From Streptomyces griseus subsp. griseus (GTDB taxonomy: Bacteria > Actinomycetota > Actinomycetes > Streptomycetales > Streptomycetaceae): DNA of 63,223 nt. How positions within the stretch are numbered: position 1 is the stretch's first letter; each line of letters starts with the position of its first letter. Under the pieces are notes generated by a model. That model was given only the letters and a program-made list of their open reading frames with translations, was not told where the DNA came from and ran no database searches. The stretch is from positions 1 through 63,223 of the forward strand of contig NZ_JOJE01000045.1 in the NCBI RefSeq assembly GCF_000720255.1, written 5' to 3'. Both the position numbers and the translations under genes were made by a program. Positions 34,114 through 43,503 of this stretch are shown one piece after another.

Positions 34114-35427
34114 ATGTCCGATACGCAAAGTGACGGCTCGGCCGGCGGCTGTACGGCCCACCGCACCGCCGTCACCGAAGCCGAGGTGGAGGCCCTGGTC
34201 CGGGGCATCTGCTTCAAGACCGGACCGCCCCGCACCGTCGGGGTGGAAGTGGAATGGCTCGTTCACGAGCTGCGCGAGCCGCGGCTCCCCGTGTCACCCG
34301 AACGACTCAGAGCGGCGTACGCCGCCCTGCGGACCGTGCCCCTGAGGTCGGCGCTCACCGTCGAGCCCGGCGGCCAGCTGGAACTCAGCTCACCGCCCGC
34401 CGCCTCCCTGATGGACTGCGTCCGCACCGTCTCCGCCGACCTCGCCGCCGTCCGCGCGGTCCTGCGCCGGGACGGCCTCGCTCTCGTCGGCCTGGGCGCC
34501 GATCCCTGGCACGCGCCCCGCAGGTTCCTGCGCGAACCTCGCTACGACGCCATGGAGGCCGCTCTCGACCGTACGGGACCGGCCGGCCGCGCCATGATGT
34601 GCACCTCGGCCTCCGTCCAGGTCTGCCTGGACGCCGGACACGAGGAGCCCGGCCCGCTCGGGGTCGGTCGGCGCTGGTGGCTGGCGCACACACTGGGCGC
34701 GGTCCTGGTGGCGGCGTTCGCCAACTCCCCGCTGCTCGACCGGGAGCCCACCGGCTGGCGCTCCACCCGCCAGCTGCTGTGGATGGAGATCGGCGCGGGC
34801 CGCGCGGGCGCCCCCGACCTGGACGTCGAGCCACGCGGGGCCTGGGCCCGGCACGTCCTGGACGCCCCGGTGATGTGCGTACGGCGCGACAGCGGCCCGT
34901 GGGACGTGCCCGAGGGGCTGACCTTCCGCGAGTGGACGAGGTCGGGTGCGCCGCCGCCCACCCGCGAGGACCTCGACTACCACATCACCACGTTGTTCCC
35001 GCCGGTCCGGCCGCGCGGGCACCTGGAACTGCGGATGATCGACGCGCAGCCCGGTGAGGACGGGTGGATCGTGCCGCTCGCCGTGACGACCGCGCTGTTC
35101 GACGACCCGGAGGCCGCCGAGACGACGTACCGCATGGTGAAACCGCTGGCCGAGCGGGCTCTGGGGCTGCCGGCACCGCACAATCCGCTGTGGCTCGACG
35201 CGGCCCGGCAGGGCCTTACGGACCCCGAACTGCACGAGGCGGCCGTCGGCTGCTTCACGGCGGCGCTGGAGGCCCTGCCGCGGCTCGGGGCCACCCCCCA
35301 GGTCGTGGACGCCGTCGCGGCGTACCTGGACCGCTACGTCCGGCCGGGCCGCTGCCCCGCCGACGATCTGCTCGAACAACCGCGCGACGCGGACGGTCGC
35401 GCACACGGGAAGGACATCCACCCATGA
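34114..35427 (+). CDS. egtA: ergothioneine biosynthesis glutamate-cysteine ligase EgtA
   Basis: A 437-residue GCS2-type ligase that makes gamma-glutamylcysteine, the sulfur donor for EgtB. The family motifs VGVEVEWLVHEL (metal and substrate Glu residues, about 47-58) and LTVEPGGQLELSSPP (about 88-102) are clear. The ATG at 34114 follows AGGAGGA. First gene of egtABCD, all four linked by 1-4 bp overlaps. Ergothioneine is a thiol-histidine betaine that protects against oxidants. The promoter contains the inverted repeat at 33963-34037. Confidence 0.5.
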   Translation: MSDTQSDGSAGGCTAHRTAVTEAEVEALVRGICFKTGPPRTVGVEVEWLVHELREPRLPVSPERLRAAYAALRTVPLRSALTVEPGGQLELSSPPAASLMDCVRTVSADLAAVRAVLRRDGLALVGLGADPWHAPRRFLREPRYDAMEAALDRTGPAGRAMMCTSASVQVCLDAGHEEPGPLGVGRRWWLAHTLGAVLVAAFANSPLLDREPTGWRSTRQLLWMEIGAGRAGAPDLDVEPRGAWARHVLDAPVMCVRRDSGPWDVPEGLTFREWTRSGAPPPTREDLDYHITTLFPPVRPRGHLELRMIDAQPGEDGWIVPLAVTTALFDDPEAAETTYRMVKPLAERALGLPAPHNPLWLDAARQGLTDPELHEAAVGCFTAALEALPRLGATPQVVDAVAAYLDRYVRPGRCPADDLLEQPRDADGRAHGKDIHP

Positions 35428-36758
35428 CCGAGCCCGCCCTCGACGCCGAGCCCGCGGTCGACGCCGATTCCGTCCGTGAGCGGGCGGTCGCCTCACTCGT
35501 CACCGCACGGGAGCGCACCACCCTGCTGACCACCTGCGTCGACGGACCCGACCTCACCGCGCAGCACTCGCCGCTGATGTCGCCCCTGGTCTGGGACCTG
35601 GCGCACATCGGCAACCAGGAGGAGCAGTGGCTGCTGCGCGCGGTCGCCGGCCGGGAGGCGATGCGACCGGAGATCGACGGCCTGTACGACGCCTTCGAGC
35701 ATCCCCGTGCCGAACGCCCCTCGCTGCCCCTGCTGCCGCCGGACGAGGCCCGCCGGTACGCGGCGGAGGTGCGCGGACGCGCCCTGGACGTCCTGGAGAG
35801 CGCCGACTTCCACGGGACGCGGCTGACGGAGGCGGGATTCGCCTTCGGGATGATCGCGCAGCACGAACAGCAGCACGACGAGACGATGCTGATCACCCAT
35901 CAGCTGCGCAAGGGACCGCAGGCCTTGACCGCCCCGGATCCCGAGCCCGCGCCGCTGGTCACCGGACCGGCCGAAGTCCTGGTCCCCGGCGGCCCGTTCA
36001 CCATGGGCACCTCCAGCGAGCCGTGGGCCCTGGACAACGAACGGCCCGCGCACCGGCGGGAGGTGGCACCGTTCCACATCGACACCACGCCGGTGACGAA
36101 CGCCGCGTACCAGGCGTTCATCGACGACGGCGGCTACGACGACGAGCGCTGGTGGACCGCGGAGGGCTGGGCGCACATACGCCGGAACTCCCTGTATGCC
36201 CCGCTGTTCTGGCGCCGTGACGGCAAGCAGTGGCTGCGGCGTCGGTTCGGCGTCACCGAGGTCGTACCGCCCGACGAGCCGGTGCTGCACGTGTGCTGGT
36301 ACGAGGCCGACGCCTACGCCCGCTGGGCCGGGCGCCGGCTGCCGACGGAGGCGGAGTGGGAGAAGGCCGCCCGGTACGACCCGGCGGGCGACCGCTCCAT
36401 GCGCTACCCGTGGGGCGACGCCGACCCGGCGCCCGAGCACGCCAACCTCGGCCAGCGGCACCTGCGCCCGGCGCCCGCCGGCAGCTATCCGGAGGGCGAG
36501 TCCCCGCTGGGCGTACGGCAGTTGATCGGCGACGTGTGGGAGTGGACGGCGAGCGACTTCCTGCCGTACCCGGGCTTCCAGGCGTTCCCTTACAAGGAGT
36601 ACTCGGAGGTGTTCTTCGGCACCGACCACAAGGTGCTGCGCGGCGGTTCGTTCGCCGTGGACGCGGTGGCGTGCCGGGGTACGTTCCGCAACTGGGACCA
36701 TCCGATCCGGCGGCAGATCTTCTCCGGCTTCCGCACCGCCCGCTCGGTGGACGCCTGA
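35424..36758 (+). CDS. egtB: ergothioneine biosynthesis sulfoxide synthase EgtB
   Basis: A 444-residue non-heme iron enzyme that joins hercynine to gamma-glutamylcysteine as a sulfoxide. DinB_2 N-terminal part: His61 (WDLAHIGN) and His147/His151 (QHEQQHDE) are the iron ligands. The C-terminal FGE-sulfatase domain starts with LVPGGPFTMGTS (about 190) and includes RLPTEAEWEKAARYD, GDVWEWTASDF and VLRGGSF. Its ATG overlaps the egtA stop (ATGA). It shares a TGATG junction with egtC. Confidence 0.5.
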   Translation: MTEPALDAEPAVDADSVRERAVASLVTARERTTLLTTCVDGPDLTAQHSPLMSPLVWDLAHIGNQEEQWLLRAVAGREAMRPEIDGLYDAFEHPRAERPSLPLLPPDEARRYAAEVRGRALDVLESADFHGTRLTEAGFAFGMIAQHEQQHDETMLITHQLRKGPQALTAPDPEPAPLVTGPAEVLVPGGPFTMGTSSEPWALDNERPAHRREVAPFHIDTTPVTNAAYQAFIDDGGYDDERWWTAEGWAHIRRNSLYAPLFWRRDGKQWLRRRFGVTEVVPPDEPVLHVCWYEADAYARWAGRRLPTEAEWEKAARYDPAGDRSMRYPWGDADPAPEHANLGQRHLRPAPAGSYPEGESPLGVRQLIGDVWEWTASDFLPYPGFQAFPYKEYSEVFFGTDHKVLRGGSFAVDAVACRGTFRNWDHPIRRQIFSGFRTARSVDA

Positions 36759-37561
36759 TGTGCCGTCATCTGGCGTACCTGGGACCCGAGGAGCCGCTCG
36801 GCCGGCTTCTCGTGGAACCCCCGCACGGCCTGTACCGGCAGTCGTGGGCGCCCCGGCGACAGAAGCACGGGACGGTCAACGCCGACGGGTTCGGCGTCGG
36901 CTGGTACGCGCCGGACGATCCGGTGCCCGCGCGCTATCGCCGGGCCGGGCCGATCTGGGCCGACCTGTCCTTCGCCGACCTGGCCCGGGTGGTGCGCACC
37001 CGCGCCCTGCTCGCCGCCGTCCGGGACGCCACCCTGGCGGGTGCGGACGCGGAGGCCGCGGCGGCGCCGTTCGCCACCGGCACCTGGCTGTTCAGCCACA
37101 ACGGCGCCGTCCCCGGCTGGCCTGAATCGCTGGCCCCGCTCGCGCCCACCCTCTCCCCGGCGGACCTGCTGTCCCTGGAGGCCCGCAACGACTCGGCGCT
37201 CGTGTGGGCGCTGGTCCTGGCCCGTCTGCGGGCCGGCGACGACGAGGGGGAGGCGCTCGCCGCCACGGTCCTGGAAGTCGCCGCGGCGGCTCCCGGGTCC
37301 CGGCTCAACCTGCTGCTCACCAACGGCGAGACCATCGCCGCGACCGCCTGGGGAGACACGCTCTGGTACCTCTCGGAGCCCGGCCGGCGCACGGTCGTCG
37401 CCTCCGAGCCCTACGACGACGATCCGCTCTGGCAGGAGGTCCCCGACCACACCCTGCTCACGGCGAGCCGCGCCGACGTCCTGCTCACCCCGCTCAAGGA
37501 CCTGAGCGAGGCCACGAGCGAGGACGCGGCATCCACACCGTCCGAGGAGCCACGTACGTGA
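36758..37561 (+). CDS. egtC: ergothioneine biosynthesis amidohydrolase EgtC
   Basis: A 267-residue class II glutamine amidotransferase-like enzyme that removes glutamate from the EgtB product. Cys2 after the initiator Met (MCRHLAYLG) is the N-terminal nucleophile, and NADGFGVGWYA, TWLFSHNGAVPGW and EARNDSALVWALVLARL fit the Ntn fold. It starts at TGATG with egtB and ends in GTGA shared with egtD. Confidence 0.5.
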   Translation: MCRHLAYLGPEEPLGRLLVEPPHGLYRQSWAPRRQKHGTVNADGFGVGWYAPDDPVPARYRRAGPIWADLSFADLARVVRTRALLAAVRDATLAGADAEAAAAPFATGTWLFSHNGAVPGWPESLAPLAPTLSPADLLSLEARNDSALVWALVLARLRAGDDEGEALAATVLEVAAAAPGSRLNLLLTNGETIAATAWGDTLWYLSEPGRRTVVASEPYDDDPLWQEVPDHTLLTASRADVLLTPLKDLSEATSEDAASTPSEEPRT

Positions 37562-38520
37562 GTCCGTTCCAAGTCACCCGCACCCTGCCCGAGGACGCCA
37601 CGGACGCCGCCCTGCGCGTCGACGTCCTGCGTGGTCTGACCGCCCAGCCCAAGACGCTGCCGCCGAAGTGGTTCTACGACGCCCACGGCAGCGAACTGTT
37701 CGACCGGATCACGGAGTTGCCCGAGTACTACCCCACGCGCGCCGAACGCGAGATCCTGCTCGCCCGGTCCGGGGAGATCGCCGCCGCGACCGGTGCCCGT
37801 ACCCTCGTCGAATTGGGCTCCGGCTCCTCCGACAAGACCCGCCACCTCCTCGACGCGCTCATCGGCATGCACACCTACGTCCCCGTCGACGTCAGTGAGA
37901 GCGCCCTCACCGGGGCCGGGCAGGCCCTGATCGCGGAGCGGCCGGGGCTGAACGTGCACGCCCTGATCGCCGACTTCACCGACACGCTGACCCTGCCGGA
38001 CACGCCGGGGCCGCGGCTGCTGGCGTTCCTCGGCGGCACGATCGGCAACCTGCTGCCCGTCGAGCGCGCCGCCTTCCTGGCGTCCGTACGGTCGTTGCTC
38101 TTCCCCGGTGACGCGCTGCTGCTGGGCACCGACCTGGTGAAGGACGAGCAGGTGCTGGTCCGGGCGTACGACGACGCGGCCGGCGTCACGGCCGCGTTCA
38201 ACAAGAACGTCCTGGCCGTCGTCAACCGGGAACTCGGCGCGGACTTCGAGCCCGCCGCCTTCGACCACGTGGCGCTGTGGGACGCGGAGAACGAGTGGAT
38301 CGAGATGCGCCTGCGCTCCCTCACCGCGCAGACGGTGAAGATCCCCGTCCTCGACCTCGCCGTGGACTTCGCGGCGGAGGAGGAACTGCGCACGGAGGTG
38401 TCGGCGAAGTTCCGCAAGGAGGGCGTCCGTTCGGAACTCGCGGCTGCGGGGCTGGAGTTGACGCACTGGTGGACCGACACGGAAGGGCGTTTCGCGCTGT
38501 CGCTGAGCACGGTGCGTTGA
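37558..38520 (+). CDS. egtD: ergothioneine biosynthesis histidine N-alpha-methyltransferase EgtD
   Basis: A 320-residue SAM-dependent enzyme that trimethylates histidine to hercynine. Family features are LPPKWFYDAHGSELFDRITELPEYYPTRAE (in part), the SAM motif TLVELGSGSSDKT and FLGGTIGNL, and the C-terminal FNKNVLAVVNRELGADF and WTDTEGRFALSLS. GTG start at 37558 overlapping the egtC stop. Last gene of the operon. The C-S lyase egtE is not here, as is common. Confidence 0.5.
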   Translation: MSPFQVTRTLPEDATDAALRVDVLRGLTAQPKTLPPKWFYDAHGSELFDRITELPEYYPTRAEREILLARSGEIAAATGARTLVELGSGSSDKTRHLLDALIGMHTYVPVDVSESALTGAGQALIAERPGLNVHALIADFTDTLTLPDTPGPRLLAFLGGTIGNLLPVERAAFLASVRSLLFPGDALLLGTDLVKDEQVLVRAYDDAAGVTAAFNKNVLAVVNRELGADFEPAAFDHVALWDAENEWIEMRLRSLTAQTVKIPVLDLAVDFAAEEELRTEVSAKFRKEGVRSELAAAGLELTHWWTDTEGRFALSLSTVR

Positions 38521-38683
38521 TCCGCGGACATCAGCCGATGGGAGGTGCACAAGCGCATGCCACGCAGGGCGGCCGGGCTGTCCCGGGCGCCCTTCCGCGG
38601 CCCGACGTCTCGCGCGGCCCCGCAGCTTGGGGCACGGTGGAGTGACGCGTGACACGCGTGCGTACTCCTGGAAGGGAACCCGT

Positions 38684-38899
38684 ATGTCGAATCACACCTA
38701 CCGGGTCACGGAGATCGTCGGGACCTCTCCCGACGGCGTCGACCAGGCCATCCGCAACGGCATCACCCGCGCCTCACAGACCCTGCGCAACCTGGACTGG
38801 TTCGAGGTGACACAGGTGCGCGGCCAGCTCGAGGAGGGCGAGATCTCGCACTGGCAGGTCGGACTGAAGGTCGGGTTCCGGCTGGAGGAGTCCGAGTAG
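38684..38899 (+). CDS. dodecin
   Basis: A 71-residue small beta-alpha-beta-beta protein of the dodecin family, which assemble as dodecamers and bind flavin or CoA. Typical features are VTEIVGTSPDGVDQAIRNGI, LDWFEVTQVRGQLEEGEI and HWQVGLKVGFRLEE; the central Trp stacks on the ligand. The ATG at 38684 follows GGAAGGGAACC. It may be a flavin reservoir for the several flavoproteins in this region. Confidence 0.5.
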   Translation: MSNHTYRVTEIVGTSPDGVDQAIRNGITRASQTLRNLDWFEVTQVRGQLEEGEISHWQVGLKVGFRLEESE

Positions 38900-38931
38900 G
38901 GCATCGAAGGAGGGCGGGGCACGCGGCCTTC

Positions 38932-39444
38932 TCAGGTCCGTCCCTCTCCCTCCTGCGCCACCTTCAGCTCGGCGGAGGGTGTCGCCCAGCGTGCCACGAC
39001 GACCGCGAACCCCTCGCGTTCGGCGTCCGCGCAGACCAGTTCGTCGTCGTCCACGAGCATGCGGATCTCCCGGGTCCGGGCGAGCCTGCGGAGGATCTCC
39101 AGCTTGGTGCGCCGGGCCGGCCTGCGGTCGTCGTTGCGCCGCATGTACACCCGCCCCGTGGGCAGCCCGTGCGCCTCCAGCCAGTCGAGGGTGTCCCGAC
39201 GGCACCGCTCGGGCCGTCCCGTGAGGTAGACGACCTCGCACTCCCGCGCGCTCTCCACGGCCAGCGCGATGCCCTCCGGGAGCGGCGGATCCTGCGGCGC
39301 GGCCGCGAAGAAGGCGTCCCAGTCGCGCGGCTTGCGCTCCAGGAACCGCTGGCGGTGCGCCGTGTCGGCGAGGGTGTTGTCGAGGTCGAACACGGCGAGC
39401 GGGCGTTCGCCGCCGGCCGCCGCAGGGCTGCTGCTGGTCGTCAC
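38932..39444 (-). CDS. HAD-superfamily phosphatase of polynucleotide kinase 3'-phosphatase type
   Basis: A 170-residue HAD phosphatase with Asp20 and Asp22 in VFDLDNTLADT, motif II YLTGRPERCR, and motif III/IV K ... MLVDDDELVC. The pattern LDNTLADTAHR ... TGRPERCRRDTLDWLEAHG resembles the phosphatase half of T4 Pnk/PseT proteins and PNKP-like acid phosphatases; there is no kinase domain. Substrate may be a 3'-phosphate or a small phosphate ester. GTG start at 39444. It converges on dodecin and is divergent from the pectate lyase-like gene. Confidence 0.5.
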   Translation of the reverse strand: MTTSSSPAAAGGERPLAVFDLDNTLADTAHRQRFLERKPRDWDAFFAAAPQDPPLPEGIALAVESARECEVVYLTGRPERCRRDTLDWLEAHGLPTGRVYMRRNDDRRPARRTKLEILRRLARTREIRMLVDDDELVCADAEREGFAVVVARWATPSAELKVAQEGEGRT

Positions 39445-39502
39445 AAGGCCACCCTACGCACCCCGGCAACCTTGGCGCCTCGGGCGGCCACTGCTGTGCG
39501 AC

Positions 39503-39522
39503 GTCAGCCGACGACGGCTGAC
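39503..39522. promoter_or_regulatory. perfect hairpin upstream of the pectate-lyase gene
   Basis: GTCAGCCG-ACGA-CGGCTGAC, 8-bp stem, 4-nt loop, 30-49 bp before the PL9-like start and 59 bp before the divergent HAD gene start. It suits an operator or a leader hairpin. Confidence 0.5.
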
Positions 39523-39551
39523 ACCGGCAGCAGGCGGAGGCGGGACACCCC

Positions 39552-40763
39552 ATGCGCAACACGGCGATCTGGACGGCGGCACTGGCGAGCGCGGCCCTGG
39601 TGGCGACACTGGGCCCCATCGGCCCGGCGTCCGCCGCCACAGCGGGCACGACACTGGTCGTCGCCACGAACGGCGACGACACCGCCCCCGGCACGCTCGC
39701 CCGCCCGCTGAGGACCATCCAGCGGGCGGTTGACCTGGCGAAGCCCGGTGACGTCATCGCCGTACGGGGCGGGACGTACGCCCTGACCGACAACATCACC
39801 ATCGCCACCTCGGGCACCGCGTCCCAGCCCATCGCCCTGGGCGCCTACCAGCGCGAGCGGGTGGTCGTCGACGGTGAGAAGCTGCCCGCGAGTCACACCC
39901 CCGTCGGCGGCGGCATCCCGCGGGCCGAGCGGGGGACGATCCACCAGGAGGCCTCGTACTGGCGGATCTCGGACCTTGAGATCGTCAACGGGCCGTACGG
40001 CGTGTACTGCGACGGCTGCAACGGCAACGTCTTCTCCCGCCTGTCCACTCATGACAACTACGAGTCCGGCTTCCAGCTCCAAGGCGCCTCCAGCAACAAC
40101 CAGATCCTGAACCTGGACAGTTACGGCAACCGCGACCCGCGCAAGAACGGCGAGAGCGCGGACGGGCTGGCCGTCAAGGAGGGCAGCGGCACCGGGAACG
40201 TCGTGCGGGGCGCCCGGCTGTGGAACAACGTCGACGACGGATTCGACGCCTGGAAGTTCACCTCGCCGATCACCATCGAGAACACCGTCTCGTACGGCAA
40301 CGGCTTCAACCGCTGGGGCTTCCCCGACTTCGCGGGCGACGGCAACGGGTTCAAGCTCGGCGGAGGCAGCCCGGCGCCCGCGGTGGGCCACACGGTGCGC
40401 GGCTCCACCGCCTTCAAGAACGCGGCGCACGGCCTGACGGACAACGGCAACCCGGGCGCGCTCAGCCTGAGCAGGAACAGCACGTACGGCAATGGGGGCA
40501 CCGGTTTCGACGTCGACACCTCGGGCGGCCGGGCCGTGGTCACCGCCAACCTGTCCGTCACGGACGCACGTGCGGCGGCCGTGGGGTCGGGCACGGTCGC
40601 GACCGGCAACTCCTGGGACCTCGGCGGGACATGGAACGCCTCGTCCGTCCTCAGCACGGACCCTGCCCCGCTCACGGGCGCCCGGGCGTCCGACGGCTCC
40701 CTGCCACCGGCGCCCTCGTTCCTCGTCCCGCGCGGCGGTGCTGCGGTCGGCGCCCGCTTCTGA
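39552..40763 (+). CDS. secreted right-handed beta-helix pectate lyase (PL9-like)
   Basis: A 403-residue exported protein. A signal peptide with cleavage near ASA-AT (about 28-29) is followed by a parallel beta-helix from DDTAPGTLARPLRTIQRAV (about 43) to the C terminus. It contains ENTVSYGNGFNRWGF and KNGESADGLAVKEGSGTGN, then NNVDDGFDAWKFTSPI, the calcium-binding Asp cluster of PL9-type lyases. It cleaves polygalacturonate by elimination outside the cell. The ATG at 39552 follows GGAGG. It adds a pectin activity to the arabinan-active GH54/GH43 genes in the window. Confidence 0.5.
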   Translation: MRNTAIWTAALASAALVATLGPIGPASAATAGTTLVVATNGDDTAPGTLARPLRTIQRAVDLAKPGDVIAVRGGTYALTDNITIATSGTASQPIALGAYQRERVVVDGEKLPASHTPVGGGIPRAERGTIHQEASYWRISDLEIVNGPYGVYCDGCNGNVFSRLSTHDNYESGFQLQGASSNNQILNLDSYGNRDPRKNGESADGLAVKEGSGTGNVVRGARLWNNVDDGFDAWKFTSPITIENTVSYGNGFNRWGFPDFAGDGNGFKLGGGSPAPAVGHTVRGSTAFKNAAHGLTDNGNPGALSLSRNSTYGNGGTGFDVDTSGGRAVVTANLSVTDARAAAVGSGTVATGNSWDLGGTWNASSVLSTDPAPLTGARASDGSLPPAPSFLVPRGGAAVGARF

Positions 40764-40872
40764 CGGGCGGGGGGATCGCGAAGGGGCCACGGGCATACGC
40801 AATTCCCGCCCGACTGTTGATTGCTCAAGGAGCCCGCTGCAATACTCCGCATTCGACCTCGGACACCCAGAG

Positions 40873-40900
40873 GAATCCGAAAACCAGGGAATTCGGATTC
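40873..40900 (+). promoter_or_regulatory. inverted repeat upstream of the DUF485/symporter operon
   Basis: GAATCCGAA (40873-40881) and TTCGGATTC (40892-40900), perfect 9-bp arms with a 10-bp spacer, in a locally AT-richer leader about 60-87 bp before the DUF485 start. Candidate operator. Confidence 0.5.
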
Positions 40901-40959
40901 ACGATCCCCCCACAAAACCCGCACCGTGCGGGGCACACGGCAGCGAAGAAGGTGCGTTT

Positions 40960-41403
40960 GTGCCCGAATTTTCACCGTGGCCCGACGACTCGTCCGCATT
41001 TCACGCTCCACAGTCCCGGCCGATAAGTCCGCAGCAGATATCGCACGATCCGGAATTCCGCTCGCTGCGCCGTGCCCGGCTGCGGTTCGCGACACGGGCC
41101 ACGGCGCTGTCCGTCGGTGCGTTCCTGCTGTACGTGCTGCTGTCGAGCTTCGCACCCGGCGTGATGAACGAGCCCCTGATCGGACACTTCACGCTCGGAC
41201 TCGCCCTCGGTCTGGGGCAGTTCGTGGTGATGGCGGTGACCGCGTGGCGTTACGCCACGTACATGCGCACCAAGGTCGACCCGCTCGCCGACCACTTCCG
41301 GTCCCAGCTGCGGCACGAGCCCTTGCGCCCCCGTCCGGCCGCACAGGCACAAACACCGGCGCCGGCGCAGGCGCAGGGTACGAGGGGGTTCCCCACGTGG
41401 TGA
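40960..41403 (+). CDS. DUF485 small membrane protein
   Basis: A 147-residue protein with two membrane segments (about 50-75 and 80-105) and a hydrophilic Pro/Gln/Ala-rich tail. DUF485 proteins (YjcH-like) are encoded directly before acetate/cation symporters of the SSS family, as here. GTG start at 40960 with AGAAGG nearby. The stop overlaps the symporter start (GTGA). Probably an accessory subunit or regulator of the transporter. Confidence 0.5.
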   Translation: MPEFSPWPDDSSAFHAPQSRPISPQQISHDPEFRSLRRARLRFATRATALSVGAFLLYVLLSSFAPGVMNEPLIGHFTLGLALGLGQFVVMAVTAWRYATYMRTKVDPLADHFRSQLRHEPLRPRPAAQAQTPAPAQAQGTRGFPTW

Positions 41404-42995
41404 CGACCTCCGCCGCCGTCACCGACAACTTCAGCCTTCAGCTGACGTTCGTCCTGTTCCTCTCGGTGGTCGTGGCCACCCTGTTCACCGCGCTGCTGAC
41501 GGCTCCTCAGCGCGACGAGATCGGCGAGTTCTACCTCGGCAACCGCACCATGTCGCCGTTGCGCAACGGCCTCGCCATGTGCGGCGACTACCTGTCCGCG
41601 GCGACGCTGCTGGGCAGCACGGGCCTGGTCGCGCTGACCGGCTACGACGGGCTGATGTATCTCGGCGGCACCACCGTCGCCTGGATGATGGTGATGCTGC
41701 TGATCGCGGAACCCCTGCGCCGTACGGGCAAGTTCACGTTGGGCGACACGGTCGCCCTGCGCATGCCCCGGCAGCAGCGGCCCGTGCGGCTCGCCCTCGC
41801 GGTGTGCACACTGGCCGTCGCGACCTTGTATCTGGTGGCGCAACTCGTCGGCAGTGTCGCCCTGTTGACCCAGTTCACGGGCGAACCCAGCCCGGCCACG
41901 CGCACCTTGTGCGTGGTCGTGATCGGCACCATCGTCATCATGTACGCATCGCTCGGCGGCATGCCGGGAGCCACGGTCATCCAGATCATCAAGGCGGTGA
42001 TGCTGGTCGTGGGCATCACGGTCACCGCCGGATGGGTGCTCCACCGCTTCGACTGGAATCCCAACACCCTGCTCTCCGCGGCCGCCGACCGCAGCGGCAA
42101 CGGCCTGCAGTTCCTCGAACCGGGCCTGCGCTACGGCGCCAGCACCACCAGCAAGCTGGACTTCTTCAGCCTGGAACTGGCGATCGTCCTCGGCCTCGCC
42201 GCCCTCCCCCACGTGCTGATGCGGCTGCTCGCCCCGCGCAGCGTCGGGGTACTGCGCTCCTCGGTCGTGTGGGCCGTCGGACTGGTCGGCCTGGTCTGCT
42301 TCGCGGCCGGCATCGTCGGCCTCGGCGCCACCGCCGTCGTCGGCCGGGAGACCATCGCGGACACGGACCGCACCGGCAACGCCTCGGTACTGCTGCTCGC
42401 CCATGAACTGGGGGGCGGTGTGCTCACCGCCCTGCTCTCCTGTCTGGCCTTCGTCACCCTGCTCGCCGTCGCCGCCGGCCTCACCCTGGCCGCGGCCTCC
42501 TCCCTCGCCCACGACCTGTACGGCGAGGTGATCCGCAAGGGCCGGGCGAGCGAGCGGGAGGAACTCACCGTCGCCCGACTGGCCGGGGTCCTCATCGGTG
42601 TCCTCGGCATGCTGCTCGCCCTCGTCGCCTGGGGCGCGAACAGCGCGACGCTGGCCTTCCTCGCCTTCGCCATCGCGGCGTCCGCGCTCCTGCCGACGCT
42701 GGTGTACAGCCTCTTCTGGAAGCGCTTCACGGCCAAGGGGGCCCTGCTGAGCCTCTACGGCGGGCTGATCTCCTCCGTCCTGCTCGTGGTGTTCTCCCCG
42801 GTGGTCTCGTCCACGCCCACCTCGATCTACCCGACCTCCGACTTCGCCTGGTTCCCGCTGCAGAACCCCGGCATCGTCTCCATCCCGGCGGGCTTCCTCC
42901 TCGGCTGGCTCGGCACGGTACTGAGCGACCGCCGCGAGAGCGCCCCCTACGAGGAGTTCGAGGTGCGGATGCTGGTGGGCGCCGCGGACGAGTGA
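41400..42995 (+). CDS. sodium:solute symporter (ActP-like)
   Basis: A 531-residue SSS-family transporter with about 13 hydrophobic segments and family features EFYLGNRTMSPLRNGLAMCG and GDYLSAATLLGSTGLV near the N terminus, and RLLAPRSVGVLRSSVVWAVG in the middle. ActP relatives carry acetate and other short carboxylates with sodium or protons. GTG start at 41400 in a 4-bp overlap with DUF485. A preceding GTG at 41397 is also possible. The inverted repeat at 40873-40900 should control both genes. Confidence 0.5.
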   Translation: MTTSAAVTDNFSLQLTFVLFLSVVVATLFTALLTAPQRDEIGEFYLGNRTMSPLRNGLAMCGDYLSAATLLGSTGLVALTGYDGLMYLGGTTVAWMMVMLLIAEPLRRTGKFTLGDTVALRMPRQQRPVRLALAVCTLAVATLYLVAQLVGSVALLTQFTGEPSPATRTLCVVVIGTIVIMYASLGGMPGATVIQIIKAVMLVVGITVTAGWVLHRFDWNPNTLLSAAADRSGNGLQFLEPGLRYGASTTSKLDFFSLELAIVLGLAALPHVLMRLLAPRSVGVLRSSVVWAVGLVGLVCFAAGIVGLGATAVVGRETIADTDRTGNASVLLLAHELGGGVLTALLSCLAFVTLLAVAAGLTLAAASSLAHDLYGEVIRKGRASEREELTVARLAGVLIGVLGMLLALVAWGANSATLAFLAFAIAASALLPTLVYSLFWKRFTAKGALLSLYGGLISSVLLVVFSPVVSSTPTSIYPTSDFAWFPLQNPGIVSIPAGFLLGWLGTVLSDRRESAPYEEFEVRMLVGAADE

Positions 42996-43159
42996 GCCTC
43001 GGGAGCAGCGACTCTCCCCCGGGGCCGATTGTCAATGGGGTCAATTCTCATGCAGCGTCCTCGGTGCTCGCCCACCGAGGAGGCTCACCATGGACTGCCC
43101 CTGTCGAGCCGGGCGGTAGACGATCTGACCATCTACACCGCCGAACCGGGTACCACCTC

Positions 43160-43399
43160 CGAAGACCGGCTCGTCCGGTCAGCGGCTTCTTCGGGCTCGG
43201 CGCCAACCCGGTGCTGATCTCCCTGGCCGTCCGCTTCGCAGGTAAGGCGCCCGGCCTGGGCTCAGCCCTGGCCATCTCCACGCTCGGCGCCACCGGGCCC
43301 GCCATGGTCGGCACCAGCGTCGCCGCACTCTCTCTCATCCCCACCCTCATCATCGCCCGCACCCGGCACCGCCGCAGCGCGGCATCCGTCCGCGGCTGA
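43160..43399 (+). pseudogene. MFS transporter C-terminal remnant
   Basis: The frame reads GFFGLGANPVLISLAVRFAG and then jumps from SALAISTLGATGPAMVGTSV to the end of a major-facilitator transporter. From the usual sequence of sugar or drug-efflux MFS permeases, the segment around helix 11 is deleted and the first ten helices are absent. Dead fragment between the symporter and the UvrA paralogue. Confidence 0.5.
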
Positions 43400-43503
43400 C
43401 GACACACGCGAACCCCACGACGAGAGCTGACGCACAGCGCAGTAGCCTCGATCTTGGGGAGTCTGTCCAGCCGCAGTCGAAAGCCCGTATGGAGATCCCG
43501 CTC

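Noticed and set aside
33826..34266. 146-codon minus-strand frame spanning the egt promoter
   Set aside because: It runs antisense through the start of egtA and lacks coding character; only its last 26 codons were kept as a doubtful leader.
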